Source: Neodontobutis hainanensis (Eukaryota; Chordata; Actinopteri; Gobiiformes; Odontobutidae). From it: a stretch of DNA of 64,000 nucleotides. The position numbers were made by a program, and so were the translations under genes. The first letter of the stretch is position 1, and each line of letters begins with the position of its first letter. The notes below the pieces were generated by a model. The model was given only the letters and a program-made list of their open reading frames with translations. It did no database searches and was not told the origin of the DNA. Positions 22,442 through 32,040 of the stretch are shown here, one piece after another. The DNA is taken from contig JALDNG010001311.1 in assembly GCA_024349245.1 (NCBI GenBank), positions 40,831 through 104,830 on the forward strand, written 5' to 3'.

Positions 22442-23846
22442 TATTTGAGGGAAGTCCACCTGTTCCTCTTCCTCTTTTCCTCTCACACAAATGATCAATA
22501 GATGTTTAATTTGAACTTTACAAAGGCGACAAGTCCTGTGTGAACTGCTCTGTGGAGAGGTCACAGGTTGTTAGGTGGAAGCTCAGTGACTGAGACTGAA
22601 CCAGGACCAGCCCAGTCTTTACGAGAGTGACTGGTCTTGATCCTGAATAAGACGGCTCAGAAAAGCTTTTTGTAATTCCTCTGTTTCATAACACATCTCA
22701 CAGAGCAATCCAATCAGACCATTCAAAAGCCAGAGCTGGGTTGATATGGGGGATGGGACAAGTCTTGTGGTTTGGGAAGGCTAAAGATGGTGTTCTAAAA
22801 TTAAGCAGGTCTTTTTCTCAGTACATTCGGGATGAAGCTTATGAGTTGGAATATGTGGTTATTAGTTAAAAATTTTTGTTTTTATAACTACAGTAACTTC
22901 AAACAATATCCTCTAGTCCTGACCTCTAATGAGTACTGCGCACATCTGCTCCTGCCTCATGTAAAGTGTTAGTTCAGTCTACTCTTTCAGTTTTTTGTGG
23001 TTGCCTCTGAGGCTTTAGTTGTTCCTGTGTGCGTGCCTCTCTGTGTGTCTCTTTATTCATAGTGTTGCATATGTTCCTCTGCAGCCGCAACCACATCATT
23101 CACTATTTACACCTTCATGGTCCATTAAGACTTAATGCATTTAAGAAGATAAAAACGTTTCACCACCTTGTGCCCCTTAATGATCTTGCAGATATTAATC
23201 TTTGAAAAAAAATCCAAAACATTATCAATATTGTTAACTTTTGTCCACTGCTAGTGTTTGTCATTTGGGATTTCTATTTTTTACAGTTCTAAGCAACATG
23301 ATATTATATTATTTCAGATTGTATTTGAATGGGGTTGGGACCAAAGCTTAAAAAACTTCAGTTTGCTGGTTTGAAAGACAACTGAATGAAATGGGTCTGT
23401 CTTGGTGATATTGTGGCTATACTTTGAGGGCCAAGTCATCTCCATCTGTTTTTGCATGAATGTAAAGCAGCTATATTTGCCTGTGATCAAGGGACGGGAA
23501 GTGATGACGTTTCCTCTGCAGCTTGCATCTTCACCTCAGACAAAGATTATTGCTCAAACTCAGACATTTTGCAACCATAAGCCTTTATAGATACACATTC
23601 CAATGATAACAGCTAAATATATAGACAAATATAGGTCTGACACTTTTTCAAATATGTCGCAGCACAGTACAGGTATGATTTCCATATTTACATAGCAACC
23701 AGCTTTTACAGTGAACTAGATATTTTGATATTTTTAGATAAATTTGTATATAAATATGCAAGTTGTCCTATGGTATAAAATGTATTGCGTAGATTATTGT
23801 CAACACAACCAGATCAGAAGTTAAATTTAAGAGAAAAAGCTCTTAC
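22442..23846. other. pip5k1b 5'-UTR intron
   Basis: The acceptor of the ATG exon could not be fixed; the remaining sequence shows no coding or repeat signal I can name. Confidence 0.5.
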
Positions 23847-23935
23847 CGTGCGAAGGCATGCTGCAGACCTGACACACTGCTGGAGCTCAGTGACAGTCAG
23901 AGGCGCACTTCCTCACCACTTCCTGTCTGTGAGTT
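23847..23935 (-). other. pip5k1b: pip5k1b candidate 5'-UTR exon
   Basis: A strong minus-strand donor (CGCACG|GTAAGAG at 23841-23852) closes a moderately GC-rich stretch lying just downstream of a TATA box. No long frame. The right end is inferred as about 30 bases from the TATA box. This would splice to the exon holding the ATG at 22441. Confidence 0.55.
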
Positions 23936-23970
23936 ACTCCACCCACTTTAGCTCTCACTTTTTATAATAT
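23905..23970 (-). promoter_or_regulatory. pip5k1b: pip5k1b candidate core promoter
   Basis: On the minus strand TATAAAAAG lies at 23958-23966, about 30 bases before the inferred transcription start. Two GGAA cores (CAGGAAGTG and GAGGAAGTG, 23907-23926) resemble ETS-factor sites in the early transcribed region. A LINE fragment begins within about 30 bp upstream. Not proven without transcript ends. Confidence 0.5.
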
Positions 23971-23997
23971 AGCTCACAAACACAATGTGCTCTTGTG

Positions 23998-24440
23998 CTG
24001 CTACATTCTACAACGTCTATTCAGAAAGTAAGGTAGAGGGCCACCCTTTGGCTACACTCAGCAGCACCAACCTTGGATTATCAAGTAGGTGTCTTACTCA
24101 GGTGTCAATCTTGGGCCCACTACTGTTCTCGCTTTATGTTAATGAATTGTTTAATGTGTGTAAAAATGTAGACACTATTATGTATGCTGATGATACAGTA
24201 ATTTTCACCTGTGCAAAAAAATCCACATGAAGCTGTCCAACGACTCTCAAAAGGTCTAGATGATCTACAAAAATGGTTAACTGATTCTTGTTTATGCTTG
24301 AATGTCAAAAAGACTGTATCCAGTTTCTTCTCCAAACCAAGAACACCTTGAGTTCCAGGGTCTATTTTGGGGGGACAAGAACTACAAAATGTTGAAGAAT
24401 TTAAATACCTCATGGTCTACTTAGATTCAAAATGACCCTT
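23998..24440 (+). mobile_element. LINE RT fragment beside the pip5k1b promoter
   Basis: The plus strand reads SILGPLLFSLYVNELFNVCK (24101-24160) followed by TIMYADDTVIF, the RT catalytic motif, then a frameshift and thumb-region sequence (LDDLQKWLTDSCLCLNVKKT). It resembles the LINE at 16.1-16.95 kb (same YADDTV context). Truncated at both ends. Confidence 0.8.
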
Positions 24441-25689
24441 TCAAAAGTATTGTAGTGGCCGTTTGTCAACAAACAAACAATAAATGAAACTGAAATCAAA
24501 CCTTCAAACGACAACTTCTAGCATCCTGGGTAGGTGATTTACGCAGGCAAGAAATAAGTCTAATTCACACTGGATTCAGTGTTGTTGCTAGTTTATTTGT
24601 TCCAACTGAGCAAACAATAAGCATCTCTCGTACTGGTAAAAACCATGTGCCCATCACCCAGGTGCCCTCGGCCACCTCCTATTTCCTACTTATATTTATC
24701 TTTTCCCGTGCCCATTACTGCCCCCCGGTGTCAAACTCAAACATTGTAATCACTAAACTAATCAAACAATAAACCCATTTAACTAAACAAACAAACCAAA
24801 ATAATATTACCATAATATATTACTAATATAAGCAAAAATCATAATAATATACAATTTAATTAACAGAATTACCATTACTAAAACAAACTAATTTAATGTA
24901 GCTCCAACAAGTATATTCAAAACATTGTAAAAACTACAAATTTTAATATAAGGAATTTCAAACATATTAGAGCATCCCTGACAAACAAAGCAGCAGCCAC
25001 ATTCCTACATGTGTATTGCATAAATGTATGAAGCTGATGCTGAACTCTTAGCTCACATGTGACACACATCTGACCAAATGGACTGAACAGAATTTAAAGT
25101 CTGATCAGGAGTCATAGTTTCAAAATCTCAGCTTTTTTTGACCAGACAAATTTCAAAGCTACCAAACACGCACTCTGAGACCCCTTCAGGACAGAGGTGT
25201 CCGCTAACTAACACGGGAGGACATGATCACAGAAAGGCTGGAGTCGGCCGGCTAACCTCTGCCATGGGCACCCCTAAAATAATATTTTGTCTTACTAAAT
25301 AAAATGAAAAGAGGTCAAATGTGAAACACTAAGAAGGTAAAATACAATGGTAACAAGTCTAATTAGCATTTGGGCTAACAGCACCATCTGGTGTGATTCT
25401 TAAAAATGCATGTTTTTTGGTGCATTTTAAAATGCTAGTTGTGAAGATTTGCAGGGGCTTTTTGCAGATGAACCAATCTAAAAACGGTTTCTGTTCTCTG
25501 TTCTGATGATAATGTTTAGTTTAATTTGTTTATACGCAACAAATTGGAAACTTACAAAATAAAAGTCTGCACACACACAGGACAAACACATAAAAACACA
25601 TATCAAACGCGCATTAACAATGCGTAATTACATGCTCATACCAGTTTAGTTGCACACAATAATGCATACAGTGGCAAAATAAAGTATGT
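24441..25689. other. Intergenic, AT-rich
   Basis: No gene. A stretch from about 24449 (TGTAGTGG) has LTR-like features (TGTTGTTGC/TTTATTTG words), but no second end or target duplication was found. Positions 25195-25262 hold a scrap of the common dispersed repeat (GGACATGATCACAG, GGAGTCGGCCGGC). Confidence 0.45.
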
Positions 25690-26160
25690 GAACCTTTTGG
25701 AATTTTATAGTTTTCTGAATAAATTTGTGATTTTAAAATGTGATCTGATCTTCATCTAAGTCAAAGGAATTGACAAACATAATGTGTCTAAAAATAATTT
25801 GACAAAAAAATTCTGATCTTTCATGCCTTTATTGAACACACTCATTAAACATTCAAAATGGAATTGAAAAAAGTAAGTGAACCTTTAGAATTAATAACTT
25901 GTTGACCCCCCCTTGGCAGCAATAATCTCATCCAGGTGCTTTCTGTAGCTGTGAATCAGACATGTACTTTTAATTTTAGCCCATTCTTTCTTGAACTCCT
26001 CCACTTGAGGCAGGAGCTGTCCACTAACCTGAAGGGTATAAGACACCCTTTTCCGACTAAAAACATTTGTGATCCGAACCACACTATTCTTTTAACATAT
26101 TTGGTGCACCACCAACATGAGGCCCCAATAATTTGCTTCCTTTTTTCCATTTTTATTAAA
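25690..26160 (-). mobile_element. Tc1-type transposase 3' end
   Basis: The minus strand 26082-25891 ends in FKKEWAKIKS...HSYRKHLDEIIAAKGGSTSY and a stop, the signature C-terminus of Tc1-family transposases (WAKIP...AVIAAKGGSTKY type). It is followed by a GTATGTGAACC-type terminal region to about 25690. The 5' part of the element is missing; the DIRS element lies immediately to the right. Confidence 0.75.
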
Positions 26161-26213
26161 AGATTTTTTTTACCAAAGGGACCTAAACTGCATCGTTTAA
26201 CAGACGGACCAGG

Positions 26214-26380
26214 TTCTACTTCGTGTGTGCTCCGCCCACCTACGGGCTTCGCTATTGGTTACCTCTCTGGCGCCAGCCAGCCCTCTGAGAAAGATCAAAG
26301 CACCCACCGCGCCAATCATGCCAGCGTACTGGCACCGCCTCAGGGGCTATATAAACCCCCTAGCCCAACACTCTCCCTTC
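26214..26380 (+). repeat. DIRS left inverted terminal repeat
   Basis: Contains CCACCTACGGGCTTCGCTAT near 26240 and a TATATAAACCCC promoter-like box near 26350. The same words appear in reverse complement at 31850-32010. Confidence 0.9.
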
Positions 26381-26423
26381 TTCTCTCTCAGCACCTCTGA
26401 GATCACTAAGAGCATTAACTAGA

Positions 26424-27155
26424 ATGGACTGTGCCCGAGATTTGTCACCTACCGGTGTCGGGCACCACCGCTCCTGCCGTTCCTGCTGCGCCCGGCTGCT
26501 GCCCGAGGATGGCCACGACCTGTGTTTCACCTGCCTCGGATGGCGTCACCAGCTGGAGCGGTCAACTTGCCCCGCCTGCCTCGGCCTCCCCAGAGAGGAG
26601 ACCGAGCGTCGGGCTGCGTTTATGGGGCCAGTCTCTCCTACCCCACTCGACCCGCCGCTGGGACCCATTGCAGTGTCCCCGGCCGCAACCCCACCTCAGT
26701 CTGATTGGGCAAGTGAGGACGGAGAGAGCCGTGGCGAGGACGCTGGCTCTTCCTGCATTGGTTATGCCGGCCCTGATCCTCAGTCGGCCCATCGATACCC
26801 GTTAGACGATCTTCCGCAGCTGTTCGCTTCCGCTGCGGAGCGTATGGGGACTCCGCTCCCGCCCCAGCCGCTTGAGACGGCTCCGGCGGACTTCACACTG
26901 GGGCTAGCATCACAGGCCCGCTCTCGACCACGTGTGGCGACTCTCTGCCCTCTGATGACGCCCATAGCCCATTATGCCCAGCGAGAGTGGCAGAGCCCGC
27001 TCTCGGCAAGGGGCCCCGCCCGGGGATATCTGGGCTATTGCAACGTGGAGGGCTGGAACGATATCTCCGGCGTCCCATCCATTGAAGACGGCGTGAGAAT
27101 GTGCCTGCTCCGTCATCTACTCCCTGGCCGAGCGGTAAGCGGCTTTACCATCTGA
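26424..27155 (+). CDS. gag: DIRS Gag-like protein, N-terminal part
   Basis: A 243-aa open frame starting MDCARDLSP just after the left repeat. The N-terminus has a CXXC-rich zinc-finger-like region (CRSCCARLLP, CFTCLGW, CPACLG; residues 17-54), the usual start of DIRS Gag. An acidic middle region follows. The frame stops at 27153-27155, while Gag-like sequence continues after a gap, so the protein is probably truncated by a lesion. Confidence 0.75.
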   Translation: MDCARDLSPTGVGHHRSCRSCCARLLPEDGHDLCFTCLGWRHQLERSTCPACLGLPREETERRAAFMGPVSPTPLDPPLGPIAVSPAATPPQSDWASEDGESRGEDAGSSCIGYAGPDPQSAHRYPLDDLPQLFASAAERMGTPLPPQPLETAPADFTLGLASQARSRPRVATLCPLMTPIAHYAQREWQSPLSARGPARGYLGYCNVEGWNDISGVPSIEDGVRMCLLRHLLPGRAVSGFTI

Positions 27156-27199
27156 GAGGGACAGGTTGACGGCGTCCGCACTGATCGTTGCTATGCCAA

Positions 27200-28010
27200 C
27201 GCCGCTCAGGTAGTGGCGTTAGCTAGCAATATGGCCTTTCTAGCGGGCTCCTTGGACAGACTCACGCACGAGCGGTCTGCACTCACGCCGAGGAAATAGA
27301 CGAGGTTCAGACAACAGCAGCTGCTCTCCTGAGGATGTCCCAAGCTTTCGCTGTGGATGGGGCCGCACCATGAGCGGCACAACTCGGCGCAAGACACCTG
27401 TGGCTCGGCTTGTCTTCCTTGAAGGAACAGGAGCAGAGACGTATCCTCGGTCTGCCGCTTTCCACCTCATCCCTGTTCGGCCCTGACATACAGTCTCTGG
27501 TAGAGCGACTGGAGTCAGCCTCCAAAACCTCTCAACAGCTTGCTCCGCATCTCCAGCCGAGACGCGAGCGGCACGACATGTGGCGCCGTCGTGCTGACCG
27601 GCGACAGGTATCCGCAAGACCCCGGGAGCGAGTGAGGGTCCGCCCCACCGTTGCCGCTACTGACCCTGCCCCTACGTCTCGTAGCGCAGAGCGGGGAAAC
27701 TCCGGCAGCAGAGGAAGTTTTCAACGGGGGAGGGGTGCTGGCTCCCGCTCTCATATGTCTTCCTATAATGATAATCATGTTAATAAAGGCCGCAAGGCCC
27801 GTTACTTCTCATTAAAAGAGCAAGCTTCAGAATCATCCCTTTCAGCTCCCTATAGCCCGCTCCCTTCCACCACGCCTCGCAGGCAGATTGTGCTTGGCTT
27901 AGGTGGGTCCGGCGATTTACCGCAGTATCGGCGCCTTTCATTCCCAAGGAGGGGCGTAAGAGGCGCTCTCCTGCGCCGCTGGTAACTCTAATGCGCGGGT
28001 AAACGGCCCA
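27200..28010 (+). pseudogene. gag: DIRS Gag, C-terminal part
   Basis: The open frame 27410-27985 is Arg-, Ser- and Gly-rich (RGSFQRGRGAGSRS), as expected of a nucleic-acid-binding Gag tail, and ends near VNKGRKARYFSLKEQASES. The same words recur in the deletion derivative at 34266-34628 (minus strand), confirming a shared family. Upstream (27160-27400) frames are broken. Confidence 0.65.
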
Positions 28011-28389
28011 GGTTTCACTCTGCAACCGCCAGGGCGGTGTGCAGATAGTGGGGGCCTTGGGCTCGCCTCCTTTATCTAGGCAGCGCCAAGTTTTGGCCTA
28101 CGAGCAGGGATGTCGACTGTGGCCTGCTACCCCTGGCTACACAGGCAGCTGCTAGGGGTGCCCCACCTGGAGGAGTGGGGCAGCCCCTTTAGGGGGCCCC
28201 GTCCTCCCGATGTACTCAGGACCTAGGGGTTCTAGCTCAGTCAGCAACCTACCCCCAGCCACTCACACAACCCCAGCAGGGCCCCCTCCTGAGATGGTAG
28301 GGCAGCCCTTTCGGGGGCCCCTGCATCCCGAACCTCTAGTGGGGTTTGGGACGGCGGCGGCCAATGCTTCCTCCTGTTCAGGGCATGGT

Positions 28390-29425
28390 GCGCCCCCTAT
28401 CGCACTTCCTCGAGGCGTGGACACGCCTTCTCGGCCCTCTATCGCCCTGGCTGGACAGGACATTGAGGAGGGGCTACGCCCTGCAGTTTGCTCGCCTACC
28501 CCCTCCCTTCTGCGGTGTCCTTCGCACACAGCTCACAACTCAGGCAGCACACAAGGCCCTCCAGGAGGAGGTCCTTTCTCTCCTACAGCGTGGTGCAGTT
28601 TGGAGCTGGACCAAAGGGAGGTGGAGACAGGGTTTTACTCCCCCTATTTCTTGGTACCGAAAAGAAACGGGGGAGTGAGGCCGATCCTGGACCTGCGCAT
28701 TCTGAACCAGTATGTGGCCACCAGGAGGTTTCGCATGTTAACTATCAAGCACCTCCTGGAGAATGTCCGCCCGGGGGATTGGATGACCTCAATCGACCTG
28801 ACGGATGCCTATTTTCATGTCTCCATCCTACCGAGGCACAGAAAATTCCTCAGGTTTGCCATCGGAGATCGGTGTTTTCAGTTCAATCGCCTCCCGTTTG
28901 GCTACTCCTCGCCCCACGCACTTTCTCGAAATGCGTGGAGGCAGCACTGGAGCCGCTGCGCCAGGGTCTCAGGATCCTAACTTACATAGACGACTGGCTC
29001 ATCCTTGCTCCCTCACGCCAGAGGGTCATGGAGCAGACGGACAGAGTGCTGCGTCACATCTTGGAGCTGGGGTTCGTTGTGAACCAGGCCAAGAGCTCAT
29101 TGTTGCCAGCCCAACAGGTGACGTACCTGGGACTGGAATTGGATACAGAGACCATGCGCGCGCACGCCTCAATGGGGAGACAGGTGGCGCTCAGGAGTTT
29201 GGCCCAGAAGCTGGTGGTGGCCCAATCGGCCCCGTCTTGTCTGGTCCGGTCACTACTGGGCATGATGGCAGCAGCTCACCCGGTGGTACGCATGGGGCTC
29301 CTTCATATGAGACGGCTCCAACGCTGGTTTGCTCGGCTCCGATTGCATCCCAGGCGGGACAGACAGACACGGGTCTCACTGTCCCCGGGGGCTCGACAGG
29401 ATCTGGAATTCTGGCTCACCCGAAT
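28390..29425 (+). pseudogene. pol: DIRS reverse transcriptase, frameshifted
   Basis: RT motifs in order: the YFLVPKRNGGVRPILDLRIL block (28639-28700), SIDLTDAYFHV (28792-28824), FNRLPFG (28884-28904), then in the next frame APRTFSKCVEAALEPLR and the catalytic YIDDWLIL (28984-29007), followed by YLGLELDT. One C is missing in the CTACTCCTCGCC stretch near 28908, which shifts the frame before YIDD. A second shift occurs near 29425. Confidence 0.85.
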
Positions 29426-29449
29426 CGACTCCAACTGGGAGTGCGAATG

Positions 29450-30265
29450 GGATGCATCCCACACTATGTCGAGGTGTTCACGGACGCTTCACTCACCGGA
29501 TGGGGCGGGACCTTGGGCCGGCTCGCAGTGGGCGGGGCCTGGGAGTCAACGCTATCTCATATCAACGTACTGGAGATGGTAGCGGTGCAACGAGTGCTTC
29601 TGCACTTTGCTCCAAGCCTGAAACGAGAGCATGTTATGGTCAGGTCGGACAACACGACAGTTGTGGCCTACCTAAACAGGCAGGAGGACCAGGTCACCCC
29701 TCCTGCATCGGAGATCAGCAGAGATTCTAATGTGGGCAGACACACACCTGGCCTCCCTAAAGGCGCGGCATGTGCCCGGGACACTCAACGCAGGGGCAGA
29801 CAGGATGTCCCGGGTGGCCCTCTACGCGACGAATGGGGCCTGGCGCCCAAGGTCGCACAACAGATCTGGCGCCAGTTCGGTCGGCCTGTGGCCGACCTGT
29901 TCGCCAGTGCAGAGAACGCACAGTGCCTACTCTGGTTCTCGCTCAGGTCATCAGACGACCCACCGCTAGGGGTGGACGCGCTGGCTCAGGAGTCGTGGCC
30001 CAGAGGCCTCCTCTATGCCTTCCCGCCACCACGCCTCTTGGCCCCTCTGCTTCACAGGGTGAGGTCGCAGGGCCTTCACATCCTGGTGGTGGCGCCGGAC
30101 AGCCCGGGTGCCATATGGTACCCGGACCTAGTGCAGTTGGCAGTGACGGAACCGTGGCCCCTCCCCGACCAACCAGACACACTGCTGCAGGCCCGGGCTC
30201 CCTGCAGTCCCGGCCATTTCTTCCCGCAGACTCCTAGTCTGGAGGTTGAAAGGGGAGACTTATGA
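29450..30265 (+). pseudogene. pol: DIRS RNase H and methyltransferase-like domain
   Basis: RNase H begins VEVFTDASLTGWGGTL (29468-29515), with the catalytic DAS aspartate, INVLEM (29562-29579) and VRSDNTTVVAYLNR (29639-29680). A frameshift near 29690 interrupts the middle (ARHVPGTLNAGADRMSR lies in another frame). The following block PVADLFASAENAQC...VDALAQESWP...LYAFPPPRLL (29884-30045) matches the Dam-like methyltransferase domain typical of DIRS elements. Confidence 0.8.
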
Positions 30266-31325
30266 GTATAGGACTTCCCCGGCAGTGGTGTCCACCATCC
30301 AGTGTGCTAGGGCACCTTCCACAGCCAGGGCATACGGCAACCGCTGGCACCTCTTTGCCACTTGGTGTGGTGACAGGAGGTTGGACCCCTGCAGTTGTTC
30401 AGTCAATGTAGTCCTGGAATTCCTACAAGGACTTCTGGATAGTGGTCGTGCCGCATCAACTCTGGCAGTGTTTGCTGCAGCCATCACGACGGGCCATGAG
30501 GGATTCGGACGCTTCTCGGCTCGTAGTCACCCTTTGGTTGCGATTTCTTCGAGGTGCACGCAGGGTAAGGCCCCCCTCTAGGCAGGTGGTGCCCCCCTGG
30601 GACCTTCAGACAGTATTGGATGGCCTGTCTGGACCTCCTTTCGAGCCTTTGGAGCGGGCGGAAATCCGGCTGCTCTCCTTCAAGACTGCCCTTCTGTTGG
30701 CGTTATCCTCAGCCAAAAGGGCTGGGGACCTGTGCGCCTTGTCAGTTCATCCTTCGTGCATGTCGCTCAGTGGGGATGGAAGCCTGGTTCATCTTTGGCC
30801 CAACCCAGCCTTTCAGCCAAAGGTTATCACCTCGTCCTTCCGGTCCAGGGTGATCAGGATTAGAGCTCTCTGCCCCACCTCTGAGGGGTCGACAGCAGAT
30901 GCGCGGTTACTTATGCTGTGTCCGGTCAGGGCTTTGCGCTGCTATGTAGAGCGCACAGCGGGCTTTCGGGCATCAGACCGTTTATTTGTGTGCTTCGGGG
31001 CCAGAGGCGGGGACCCCATTGTCGGCCCAGCGCTTGGCACATTGGATTTGTGGGGGTATTGGGGCGGCATACGTGGCTCAAGGCCGCCCTCCCCCAGCTT
31101 TGGTCAGGGCACACTCTACCCGAGGGGTTGCCACGTCGGTGGCCCTGTGCAGGGGTGTCTCCGTAGAGGATATATGCTTGGCGGCATCTTGGTCCTCTGT
31201 GTCCACTTTTGTGCAGTCCTATCTCATGGACGTGTCTGCGTGCACTGTCACTCATTCAGTGTTGAATGGAGGCCGGAACCCCCATTCAACACAACACGTT
31301 TCGACTGTCTAATACCGGATGTGTG
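30246..31325 (+). pseudogene. DIRS tyrosine recombinase
   Basis: N-terminal helical domain near 30290-30530 (APSTARAYGNRW, then FLQGLLDSGRAASTL). The catalytic domain follows in shifted frames: LSSAKRAGDLCALSV with the first Arg (30704-30748), then HSTRGVATSVALCRGVSVED (31112-31171) with the H-x-x-R pair and FVQSYLMDVS (31208-31237) with the active-site Tyr. The enzyme inserts circular DIRS cDNA without target duplications. All four catalytic residue types are still visible, but at least two frameshifts split the frame. Confidence 0.85.
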
Positions 31326-31335
31326 TGGCCCGTGT

Positions 31336-31481
31336 GCTCTTGGGAGAGGCGGTCACGGGCTTGGCGGGCAGGAGGGACGCTCTTGGGAGAGGTAGTCTAT
31401 CCCCCAACCATAGACACTAGGTCTTTGAGTTTATACACGGTGCCAGGATGCTCTTGGGAGAGGCAGTCCTGGGCAGGACTT

Positions 31482-31515
<34 letters not shown>

Positions 31516-31600
31516 CAGGTCGGTGTCAGATGCTCTTGGGAGAGGCGGTCTAGACACCAAGGTCTGGGGTGGGGCGTGCTTGGCTGCTCTTGGGAGAGGT
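31336..31600 (+). repeat. Five copies of a GCTCTTGGGAGAGG motif in the DIRS 3' tail
   Basis: GCTCTTGGGAGAGGY occurs at 31336-31350, 31379-31393, 31450-31464, 31532-31546 and 31586-31600, at spacings of about 43, 71, 82 and 54 bp with unrelated sequence between. Each contains the inverted pair CTCT...AGAG around TGGG. It lies between the recombinase gene and the internal complementary region. Confidence 0.9.
31485..31513 (+). repeat. 29-base A run within the DIRS tail
   Basis: An uninterrupted run of A between the third and fourth copies of the GCTCTTGGGAGAGG motif. It could be a relic of an inserted retroposed poly(A) or simple slippage. Confidence 0.95.
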
Positions 31601-31697
31601 GGGCCTGCATTGCTCCTTAGGATGTTTGTTTCCGCGCCAATCGTTGTGAACTTGTCCAGCTGGGAGTACATTGATCTCCCACGGCCTTCGCCGGCAG

Positions 31698-31800
31698 GTA
31701 ACCAATAGCGAAGCCCGTAGGTGGGCGGAGCACACACGAAGTAGAAATTATAGTTACCTGATGTAACTACAGTTCTACGAGTGTGTGCGTAGCCCACCTA
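31698..31800. repeat. DIRS internal complementary region
   Basis: The left half is the reverse complement of the first bases of the element (26214 onward); the right half (from about 31747) is the reverse complement of its last bases (to 32040). In DIRS elements this region templates closure of the circular cDNA. Confidence 0.85.
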
Positions 31801-31849
31801 CTTTCAGGCCCAGCTGAACTGTTCCCTCATTTGAGCTGGTTCGAAGAAG

Positions 31850-32040
31850 GGAGAGTGTTGGGCTAGGGGGTTTATATAGCCCCTGAGGCTGTGCCAGTAC
31901 GCTGGCATGATTGGCGCGGTGGGTGCTTTGATCTTTCTCAGAGGCTGGCTGGCGCCAGAGAGGTAACCAATAGCGAAGCCCGTAGGTGGGCTACGCACAC
32001 ACTGTGAGAACTGTAGTTACATCAGGTAACTATAATTTCT
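31850..32040 (-). repeat. DIRS right inverted terminal repeat
   Basis: Reverse complement of the left terminus, including GGGGGTTTATATAGCCCC and CCAATAGCGAAGCCCGTAGG, plus a unique 3' end ACATCAGGTAACTATAATTTC. Confidence 0.9.

Larger units (their letters stand above)
11100..23970 (-). other. pip5k1b: Phosphatidylinositol-4-phosphate 5-kinase type-1 beta gene
   Basis: Minus-strand gene with a 5'-UTR exon (about 23847-23935), ten coding exons (22441 to 12649) and a probable last exon near 11.12-11.24 kb. The product phosphorylates PI4P to PI(4,5)P2 at the plasma membrane and is a regulator of actin, endocytosis and signalling. The kinase core is complete in order: the conserved ALKGAIQLGIG start, the NLTPAHH region, the DDEFIIKTV segment, the YDLKGS motif, the QRDC-VLESFKIMDYSLL catalytic segment and the GDTVSVHRPSFYA C-terminal block. 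Words such as MHEGIYF and QKVLYSTALESIQG are closest to the beta paralogue of vertebrates from memory. Exon 8 has a 1-bp deletion and exon 10 a second frame change. The introns contain Tc1, LINE and SINE insertions. Confidence 0.9.
26214..32040 (+). mobile_element. DIRS-type tyrosine-recombinase retrotransposon, near complete
   Basis: The ends are inverted rather than direct repeats: 26214-26376 corresponds to the reverse complement of about 31850-32010. A region at 31698-31800 contains the complements of the extreme left end (…GAAGTAGAA) and the extreme right end (ATTATAGTTACC…) joined together, which is the internal complementary region diagnostic of DIRS elements. Between are gag, reverse transcriptase, RNase H, a methyltransferase-like domain and a tyrosine recombinase in the expected order. 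There is no integrase and no target-site duplication is expected. Several single-base frameshifts in pol show that this copy is inactive. Confidence 0.93.

Noticed and set aside
24449..24985. Possible solo LTR starting TGTAGTGG and ending CCTGACA
   Set aside because: No matching target duplication and no second copy in the window.
26562..27078. Minus-strand and alternative-frame ORFs within the DIRS gag
   Set aside because: They shadow the GC-rich gag frame; no motif supports them.
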